This document shows, piece after piece, positions 57,701 through 64,000 of a DNA stretch of 64,000 bases. Each line of letters begins with the position of its first letter. Positions within the stretch are counted from its first letter, which is position 1. The notes beneath the pieces were generated by a model. The model saw only the letters and a program-made list of their open reading frames with translations. It made no database searches and was not told the origin of the DNA. This DNA comes from Lithobates sylvaticus (Eukaryota > Chordata > Amphibia > Anura > Ranidae). The position numbers were made by a program, and so were the translations under genes. Location of the stretch: NCBI GenBank assembly GCA_028564925.1, contig CM053031.1:165405084-165469083 (forward strand). The letters are read 5' to 3'.

Positions 57701-58616
57701 GGCTCCAATACTTAACAATAGTGCGTTTACCCCGGGCCTCACTCCGCAAGCCTTTGAATGGTGGACTAACAAAAGCCTGCTAAGAATAGCTGACCTGTAT
57801 AACCACAAAGGGATCCTAACACAACAAACCATGGTAGAGAAGTATCAAATGCCACCAGCTGAAAGCTATCGATATGCGCAGATACACCACTTTCTACAAC
57901 AGTTAGCTCGTAGAGGTAACCTGGGGATGCTGACCCCAATGGAGCAGTTGTGTTCAGGATATGATAAAATCAAAGGACATATATCAATAATATATATACT
58001 ACTAACGAAAGCCACAACCAAACTAAATTATATGCTCCAGTGGGAGAGGGATCTCCAGGAAACCCTCGACTTGACACAATGGCAGGATCTAGCTGGGGCA
58101 GCATCTAAGTCTCTCATTAATACTTCAATAATAGAAGCTAATTATAAGGTATTGCTGAGATGGTATATGGTGCCATCTAGATTGGCCACTTTTGTCCAGG
58201 GAATAACTTCCAGATGTTTTAGAGGCTGCGGACAGGAGGGAACCACGTACCATATCTGGTGGACCTGCCCTAAGGTCAGGAGATTCTGGATTAGAGTCTA
58301 TAATCTCCTCTATACCCTTGCCCAGGTAAATCTAATCAAATCAGCTAAACACGCACTGCTGGGGGTGAGCATACCTGGGATCTACGGCCCAAAGAAGCGG
58401 TTACTCACTTTCATATTTATAGCAGCAAAGATCACGATAGGCAGGAACTGGAGATCCGCAGCATTACCGATAGGCCAGCTTAAGAATAAAATCTCATGGT
58501 TGATGCTTAATGAGAGGCTAACCGCCCTAGTCCAGGACAAAATGGAGCGTTTCCACAAAACCTGGGATCCATGGATAGACTATCTGGCTAGTGACCCCAG
58601 ACCTTTGGCAACATAA
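54789..58616 (+). CDS. L1 ORF2: AP-type endonuclease plus reverse transcriptase, intact (1275 codons)
   Basis: No stop or frameshift. The likely start is the second Met (54807, MANRYSTDY), as in relatives whose ORF2 starts close to the NVHGFN block. Endonuclease: residues 19-30 ITRNVHGFNSP, LLLQETHF near 48, GGDSNISLD near 150, SRIDHIFA near 215 and WSDHSPIKL near 240. Reverse transcriptase: KAPGPDGYPG near 482, NYRPISLINTDLKLLTKILA near 540, LSLDIQKAFDSLSW near 616, RRGTRQGCPLSPLLF near 674 and FADD at 717-720 (catalytic). The C-terminal third includes LQKKILQYIWG and a C-x3-C-x7-H-x4-C zinc-knuckle-like block near 1142-1160 (CFRGCGQEGTTYHIWWTC). Length equals that of active vertebrate L1 ORF2 proteins. 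It sits alone in its lineage here; every other L1 in the window is broken. Confidence 0.95.
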   Translation: MLCLTTMANRYSTDYSIITRNVHGFNSPTKRTKAYQFYHRQKADVLLLQETHFTKASAPRYLNVKYPQTFLACGPQKKGGVAVCFSKRTPFTPISIIKDKAGRYLMAIGRLHDRLVSFISYYAPNTGQVEFFRQMFNLLMPKAQGQVILGGDSNISLDRTMDKSDTARPILRRPPNDSSKIARLIHQQDLIDTWREHNPTVRDFTFYSQAHHTYSRIDHIFAHTSLLPYITSVKILNTPWSDHSPIKLVTKGMWTKATPSPWRLNVNTLTDPILYTEIEKEIQEYFRNNKPQDTTPVNNWAAHKATIRGKRIQITARIKKNRDLTIKNLEENLAALMAEQHSNPKTDISKKIEEVRLSLNLCLTTQAEKRISWSKHKYYTMGDKPTTLLARKLVPRPYSATLPKLKTSSGHLTQNPELIIREFHKFYTKLYSAQKPPDQAVVDRFFQDIRLPQLTHDHAAFMNEAITETEIQMAIKAIHSSKAPGPDGYPGIYYKKYQHLLTPHLCLYFNDLRRGTKLPEQENTAYINVIPKPSKDHTDCSNYRPISLINTDLKLLTKILATRLNTFLPQYIHPDQTGFVPQRQATDQTRRLINLISAIQSNWDGEGTRQGMLLSLDIQKAFDSLSWDYLFQVLRRFGFGESFLRLLQTLYDTPSASLMVRGYSSRPLAVRRGTRQGCPLSPLLFALAIEPLAIKLRSSPDIRGIRCGGLEHKCLLFADDLILTLTSPTTTLPNLYAIMDPFSKISGLYVNHSKSRALNLSLPRSIQESLEQSHPFKWEQKDIPYLGIHLTPSIHTLYERNYPTLIKKLTDDMAKWQVQPPSWFGRLHSVKMNILPRILYYFRTLPISLITEDLKQLQKKILQYIWGDKRPRVNKSTIYTPKQKGGLGLPDLQKYFYAAQLAQLARYHSKAPKAIWMTMESYSCQPNPISHIMWLPSRERRLILCPTLSYSMDIWDRITRIHKLKSPHTPLAPILNNSAFTPGLTPQAFEWWTNKSLLRIADLYNHKGILTQQTMVEKYQMPPAESYRYAQIHHFLQQLARRGNLGMLTPMEQLCSGYDKIKGHISIIYILLTKATTKLNYMLQWERDLQETLDLTQWQDLAGAASKSLINTSIIEANYKVLLRWYMVPSRLATFVQGITSRCFRGCGQEGTTYHIWWTCPKVRRFWIRVYNLLYTLAQVNLIKSAKHALLGVSIPGIYGPKKRLLTFIFIAAKITIGRNWRSAALPIGQLKNKISWLMLNERLTALVQDKMERFHKTWDPWIDYLASDPRPLAT

Positions 58617-59261
58617 AAAAAACAAAGACAAACGACAACAAGGGAAAAGGACCAGAGCTCGTCAATACCCCTCCCTCCCCTCATTCCCCCCTTCCTCTCC
58701 TTCTAACACCACTCTTTTCTTACCTGTCCCCGACATCGTCTCCTTTAAAATGCTATCTCATCACCCCTATTGCTCTTCCGTCGCTATTTCTCTGAGTGAG
58801 ACTTAGCAGACATTGAATAACTAACGAACACGAGTTATAATTAAAGAGCATGGAGACGCCGACCACCAGAGAGGAATATAGCCCGGCCCTGGGGCCCCCG
58901 CCGCCTGGAGGTGAAGCCTATTACCCCCCGAATAGTTAGATGGGGGTGGGTTTTGCCCCAGGGGGGGGAGGGCACAGGGCTGGAGAGTAACAGTGAAAAT
59001 AGGTCGGCAGCTCCTGAGCTCCAGAAACTCAGCTATGGAAAAGTACCAGCCACCACTGTTCGACAGGTTACAGTTCCTCTTATCCTTTCCTTCTTACTTC
59101 CTTTTAATTTTGTTACCCCGTTATAGTAAATAATGGTTTACATTTGCACTATGACTATATTACCAAACGAACATTTATACTGTACAAACTGTATTTTGTA
59201 AAATCAAACACTTTATTGTACAAATGTCACTGTATAAAACTTTAATAAAAACATTGAAACA
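58617..59261 (+). other. L1 3' UTR
   Basis: Pyrimidine-rich after the stop (58670-58720), then GC-rich with G-runs near 58920-58970, then AT-rich, ending TTTAATAAAAACATTGAAAC. The ending resembles the 3' ends of the L1 fragments at about 6170, 35560 and 47480, which marks one L1 group. Confidence 0.75.
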
Positions 59262-59276
59262 TAAATGTTATCCAAT

Positions 59277-60419
59277 TTCCACCAAACTTTACACAATAGA
59301 AGACTCTATCCATGCCAACATATTCTGAAAATTACAGCTCAATTTCTTAATCACACCAAAAGTTATTCACATTAAGCTATATTTCACAATGCTAAAACAT
59401 TTAATGTGAAAATGGCTTAATGTAGCTTAATGTAGCTTAACGTGTAATAAAGTGCCTAAACCTCAATCGATTGCCCTGAAACTTTGCACAGCCTAAGATC
59501 GCAACTTCCCAAACCCATCTGAGAAGTTTCATGCGATTCGGTGTTCCACAAGGCAAACGAGGAACATTAAGCTTGATTTTTGGGGAGCTTAATGTGGCTT
59601 AACGTACAAAAAAGACCTTAAATGTTAACCAATTTCCTCCAAACTTCACACAATAGAAGACTCTATCCATGCCAACATATTCTGAAAATTACAGCTCATT
59701 TGGTTAATCACACCAAAAGTTATTCACGTTAAGCTATATTTTACAACACTAAAACATTTAATGTGTAAATGGCTTAATGTAGCTTAACGTGTAATAAAGT
59801 ACCTAAACCTCAATCAATTGCCCTGAAACTTTGCACAGCTTAAGATCTCAACTTCCCAAACCCATCCGAGAAGTTTCATGCGATTCGGTGTTCCACAAGG
59901 CAAACTAGGCACGTTAAGCTTGTTTTTTGGAGAGCTTAATGTACAAAAAAGACCTTAAATGTTAACCAATTTCCCCCAAACTTCACACAATAGAAGACTC
60001 TATCCATGCCAACATATTCTGAAAATGACAGCTCATTTAGTAAATCACACCAAAAGTTATTCACATTAAGCTATATTTTACAATGCTAAAACGTTTAATG
60101 TAAAGAGCTTAACGTACCATAATGTGCCTTAACCTCAATCAATTGTCTTGAAACTTTGCACAGCCTAAGTTCTCAACTTCTCGACCCCATCCAAGAAGTT
60201 TCATGCGATTCGGTGTCCCACAAGGCAAACTAGGGACATTAAGCTTGATTTTTGGAGAGCTTAATGTGGCTTAACGTACAAAAAAGACCTTAAATGTCAA
60301 CCAATTTCCCCCAAACTTCACGCAAAAGTGAAAGTTTCAGCTGATTTGGTTAATCACACCAAAAGTTATTCACATTAAGCTATATTTCACAATGCTAAAA
60401 CATTTAGTGTGAAAATGGC
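59277..60419. repeat. Satellite array, right part (remainder plus about three monomers)
   Basis: Monomers start near 59396, 59752 and 60086 at the word AAAACATTTAATGTG (CGTTTAATG in the third) and end near 60400, giving unit lengths of about 357, 333 and 315 bp. Each carries AGCTTAACGT, CCTGAAACTTTGCACAGC, AAGTTTCATGCGATTC, AAAAAAGACCTTAAATGT, CACACAATAGAAGACTC and ATCACACCAAAAGTTATTC. Short inverted pairs of the kind CTTAATGTG and CACATTAAG recur within a unit. Confidence 0.92.
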
Positions 60420-61331
60420 TTAACCACTTGCCGACCGTTGTCGGCACATATATGTCGGCAGAATGGCACGGCTGGGCAAAGTAACGTACCCGTACGCCGC
60501 AAGCCCCGTGACAGTGCCCGCGGATCCCGCGGACTCGATCAGTGCGGGGATACCCGCGATCGTGTTATGGAGCTCAAGAATTGGGAGATGCCGATGTAAA
60601 CAGCATCTCCCCGTTCTGCCTAATGACAGCACACTGATCGTCTGCTCCCTGTCATCTGGAGCAGCGATCAGTGTGGTGTCACACACAGCCACGCCCTCAG
60701 ATAGTTAGAAACAAGCCCCCAGGATACACTTAACCCCATCCCTTCCAGTGACATTTTTACAGTAATCAATGCAATTTTATAGCACTGATCGCCAATGATC
60801 CTAAAAATTTGTCAAAATTGTCCGATGTGTCCGCCTTAATGTCGCAGTCATGATAAAAATCAGTGATCGCTGCCATTACTAGTAAAAAAAAAATTATTAA
60901 TAAAAATGTCATAAAACTATCCCCTATTTTGTAGACGCTATAACCTTTGCGCAAACCAATCAATAAACACTTATTGTGATTTTTTTTACCAAAAATATGT
61001 AGAAGAATACGTATCGTCCTAAACTGAGGAAAAAAATAGTTTTTTTATATATTTTTGGAGGATATTTATTATAGAAAAAAGTAAAAAATATTGCTTTTTT
61101 TTCTAAATTGTCGCACATTTTTTTGTTTATAGCGCAAAAAATAAAAACCGCAAAGGTGATCAAATACCACCAAAAGAAAGCTCTATTTGTGGGAAAAAAA
61201 GGATGCAAATTTTGTTTGGGTACAACATTTTGCACGACCGCGCAATTGTCAGTTAAAGCGACGCAGTTCCAAATTGTAAAAAGTGCTCTGGTCAGGAAGG
61301 GGGTAAAATCTTCTGGGGCTGAAGCGTTTAA
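60420..61331. mobile_element. TTAA-flanked nonautonomous element (piggyBac/Kolobok-like)
   Basis: Starts TTAACCACTTGCCGACC exactly at a TTAA of the satellite, and ends near GGTCAGGAAGGGGGT and GAAGCGTTTAAA, a decayed inverted copy of the start. TTAA lies at both edges (60420-60423 and 61328-61331). A shorter copy lies at 15755. The interior has paired ATCAGTGTG/ATCACTG-type words and an AT-rich half. No transposase. Confidence 0.75.
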
Positions 61332-62300
61332 AGGGATTTTAAAGTCAGAAGGTTTATTTATCTTAATGCATTCTATGCATTAAGATCAGAGGCGGCTCTA
61401 GGCTTTGTGAGGCCTTAGGCAAAACTTAGACATGAGGCCCTCTCACGCCCATAATTGGAAAAATAATTAAACCGATAAAAAAATAATACTACATTGCAAT
61501 GTACAGTATACAATTAACTGATAGCACTCCACCCATGGCCAGTCCTCAAAGATTCTAGCATGTTATTGGATCATATCACACCGGTGAGCTCACCCAGACG
61601 GTCCCCTCCCCTGTTTCGTAGGCTGTGCTCTGCACTCCCCTGGGAGTGTCTTGTCAGCAGATTGCCATTTGTGAGTGGTACATGTAGATAACATTGACAG
61701 CTCGAGGTGGCAGCGCCATCCTTCTTCCTGATGCTGGGCTCTCCCCTCCAGTGGCATAGCATGGGTTGTCAGTGTTAGGGGCAAGGCAAGTAATCAGAGC
61801 TCCCTAACCGTGGACTTTTAGCTCTGGTCTGGTCACATGATCCACTGTGTCAATTAGTATTGGCTGCAGGGGAGAGGAGAGAGCACTTGACAATCACTGG
61901 TAAAGCCTGGAGCAGTGACATTACCCACATTTTCCCATGTCCCATCTGTTGTTGGCGGTTGTATGGTCACATACCTCTGAACCCCTAAACCTTAGTTGCT
62001 CCATTATGCAAATCTTGACCAGCCACTGTTGTAGAATGCTTGGGCCTGCACTCTACCTTACTGGTAAAGGAGGCCATCCATCAAAGTTATAAGCCAATAA
62101 CAACCAAAGGAGCCTTACCACTTCCTCTGGCTGGTCTAGATCTGTATATGATAGAGTTCTTGGGGACTCAGGTCTCCCGAATTTTCCACCAGGTAGGTAA
62201 GAGGAATGCAGCACATATAGGGCCTTTTTTCACGTCCTGAGATAGTTTGGAAGGCTTAAAGAGTAAGTTCACCATTTCACACAAAATGAAAAGCTGAACT
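61332..62300. other. No gene; probable MITE start at 61386
   Basis: TTAATGCATTCTATGCATTAA at 61361-61382 is a palindrome. From 61386 CAGAGGCGGCTCTAGGC looks like one end of a MITE whose other end was not found. Frames of about 65 codons are not recognised. Confidence 0.35.
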
Positions 62301-62309
62301 AACTCTCAG

Positions 62310-63535
62310 AAAGGGAGAAGGAGTGGATAGGGGGAGGTGGAGGTTAGCGTGGACAGAGGGAGAGGATATAAGAGGGGGGAGAGGAGAAAGGATAGAGAGA
62401 GGGAGGGGGGAGAGGATAGCCTGGATAGAAGAGAGTAGAGAGTGGACAGGGGGAGGGGGAGAGGAGAGGAGAGAGTGGATAGGGGAGGATAGCCTGGACA
62501 GTAGGAGGGGGGTGAGGAGAGAGTGGATAGGGGGAGGATAGCCTGGAGGGTAGAAGGGGGGTGAGGAGAGAGTGGGCAGAGGCAGGGGAGGGGGATAGGA
62601 GAGAGTGGATTGGGGGGAGAATAGCCTGGAGGGTAGGAGGGGGGTGAGTAGAGAGTGGACAGAGGCAGGGGGAGGGGGGAGAGGAGAGAGTGGATAGGGG
62701 GAGGATAGCCTGGACAGTAGGAGGGGGTGAGTAGAGAATGGACAGAGGCAGGGGGAGGGGGAGAGGAGAGAGTGGACAGAGGCAGGGGGAGAGGAGAGAG
62801 TGGATAGGGGGAGGATAGCCTGAACAGTAGGAGGGGGTGAGTAGAGAGTGGACAGAGGCAGGGGGAGGGGAGAGGAGAGGAGAGAGTTGACAGAGGCAGG
62901 GGGAGATGAGAGAGTGGATAGGGGGGAGGATAGCCTGGACGATAGGAGGGGGGTGAGGAGAGAGTGGACAGAGGCAGGGGGAGATGAGAGAGTAGATAGG
63001 GGGGAGGATAGCCTGGACGATAGGAGGGGGTGAGGAGAGAGTGGACAGAGGCAGGGGGAGATGAGAGAGTGGATAGGGGGAGGATAGCCTGGACGATCGG
63101 AGGGGGGTGAGGAGAGAGTGGACAGAGGCAGGGGGAGATGAGAGAGTGGATAGGGGGGAGGATAGCCTGGACGATAGGAGGGGGTGAGGAGAGAGTGGAC
63201 AGAGGCAGGGGGAGATGAGAGAGTGGATAGGGGAGAATAGCCTGGACGATAGGAGGGGGTGAGGAGAGAGTGGACAGAGGCAGGGGGAGGGGGGAGATGA
63301 TAGAGTGGATAGGGGAGGATAGCCTGGACGATAGGAGGGGGTGAGGAGAGAGTGGACAGAGGCAGGGGGAGATGAGAGAGTAGATAGGGGAGGATAGCCT
63401 GGATGATAGGGGGTGGTGAGGAGAGAGTGGACAGAGGCAGGGGGAGGGGGAGAGGAGAGAGTGGATAGGGGGGAGGATAGCCTGGACAATAAGAGGGGGG
63501 TGAGGAGAGAGTGGACAGAGGGATGTAGGTAGAGA
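62310..63535. repeat. GA-rich minisatellite, unit about 75-110 bp, about 14 units
   Basis: AGGATAGCCTGGA occurs about 14 times with spacing from about 75 to 110 bp (for example 62932, 63009, 63087, 63240, 63320). Each is followed by TAGGAGGGGGTGAGGAGAG and AGTGGACAGAGGCAGGGGGA. The strand is almost pure purine. The minus strand stays open in two frames for 428 and 473 codons as Pro/Ser/Leu-rich repeats; both are composition artefacts. Confidence 0.93.
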
Positions 63536-64000
63536 GGACAGAGGGAGAGAGAGGATGTGGCAAGTGAGGAGAGAAGAGAAAGACGGTGAAGAAACAATGG
63601 GGGGATGGAAGGGGAGATAGGAGGGTTAGAGGGCAGAGGGAGTGGGGGTAGAGGGGGCAGAGGGGGGGGGGGGCAGGAGGAGTAGAAGGAGGAGGGGGCT
63701 AACATGTGGTAATTGGGATATGTGGAAACAGTGTACATATCAGGGTGTTCAGGGCTCCTCCTCACACTGCAAAGCCATCCAGATATGTTATACTGAGAGT
63801 GGGACTGATACGCTATGCTTCCCCCTCCAGCCTCACACTAAGTTAGTTGCTTGTCCTCCACATAAACATGCTGGACATTGTAGTCCCACTCCCACAGACT
63901 CCCCTCCACAATGGGGCACACAGACACGGCTATCCCGCCCAGCCTCCGCCTCTATCACAAACAAGCTCCACTCACCGAGCATGTATTTCTTCCAGGGCTG
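63536..64000. other. Purine-rich tail of the minisatellite, then unique DNA
   Basis: 63536-63700 is still G-rich without the regular unit. 63780-64000 is less repetitive, with ACATTGTAGTCCCACTCCC. A short plus-strand frame from 63869 is open to the window end but matches nothing I know. Confidence 0.35.

Larger units (their letters stand above)
52255..59261 (+). mobile_element. Full-length L1 LINE, 7.0 kb, perfect 15-bp TSD
   Basis: TAAATGTTATCCAAT occurs at 52240-52254 and 59262-59276, and the satellite sequence is continuous without the insert. The element has a 132-bp GC-rich 5' UTR starting GCGCATGCGCGGGATC, ORF1 (52387-53633), an inter-ORF region of about 1.17 kb, ORF2 (54789-58616) and a 645-bp 3' UTR ending AATAAAAACATTGAAACA with no long A-tail. 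Full length, perfect TSD and intact ORF2 point to a recent insertion. L1 copies itself by nicking DNA with the ORF2 endonuclease and priming reverse transcription at the nick. Confidence 0.93.

Noticed and set aside
62277-63765. Two long minus-strand frames (428 and 473 codons) of Pro/Ser/Leu-rich sequence
   Set aside because: They overlap in different frames over a purine-rich minisatellite; lack of stops follows from composition, and there is no domain, splice or start context.

Overview
The window is vertebrate, and most likely amphibian (a ranid-like frog), nuclear DNA. It holds one recognisable host exon and is otherwise almost wholly transposable elements and tandem repeats. The host anchor is a 188-nt exon on the minus strand (13211-13398), bounded by a consensus acceptor and donor. 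It encodes 62 whole codons of the glutamate-binding S2 lobe of an NMDA-receptor GluN2 subunit and matches GluN2A (GRIN2A) best. No other host exon was recognised, so the sequence either side reads as long GRIN2A introns. The frog assignment is inference: it rests on the mix of DIRS elements, a Penelope-like element with a hammerhead ribozyme, many L1/Tx1-group LINEs, and large numbers of hAT, Harbinger-like and TTAA-flanked foldback elements.

Layout. 0-9.3 kb: a 36-bp minisatellite, then broken L1 pieces and two hAT-type nonautonomous elements. 9.3-12.3 kb: a foldback element with a 197-bp internal repeat, a CR1-like LINE scrap and a short terminal-inverted-repeat element. 12.3-14.0 kb: the GRIN2A exon and its flanks. 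14.0-17.0 kb: a Penelope-type leader on the minus strand with a degenerate hammerhead, a TTAA element and a 43-bp perfect hairpin. 17.0-19.15 kb: a 2.1-kb foldback element with arms of about 1 kb. 19.15-22.4 kb: a deleted hAT transposon still encoding a 435-aa transposase fragment. 22.4-34.3 kb: two near-identical DIRS fossils on the minus strand, one split by a 5.1-kb Penelope-like element with a 12-bp target-site duplication (TSD), a 632-aa ORF and a canonical hammerhead motif. 34.3-35.6 kb: an L1 tail. 36.3-42.3 kb: a hAT element, then a third DIRS fossil split by a 2.1-kb hAT foldback, itself split by a Harbinger-like element. 42.6-47.5 kb: L1 fragments around inverted-repeat DNA. 49.1-52 kb: tandem repeats, another foldback and a tRNA-like SINE candidate. 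52-60.4 kb: a satellite array interrupted by a full-length 7.0-kb L1 with a perfect 15-bp TSD and an uninterrupted 1275-aa ORF2. 60.4-61.3 kb: a TTAA element. 62.3-63.6 kb: a GA-rich minisatellite.

The elements form a readable insertion stratigraphy, dated relative to each other by intact TSDs: Penelope into DIRS, hAT into DIRS, Harbinger-like into hAT, L1 into satellite. No operon-like or cooperative gene set is present. The most notable items are the two hammerhead ribozymes, the L1 with intact ORF2, and a GC-rich core shared by foldback elements that have different termini. All family calls come from reading translations and motifs by eye; no database search was possible.
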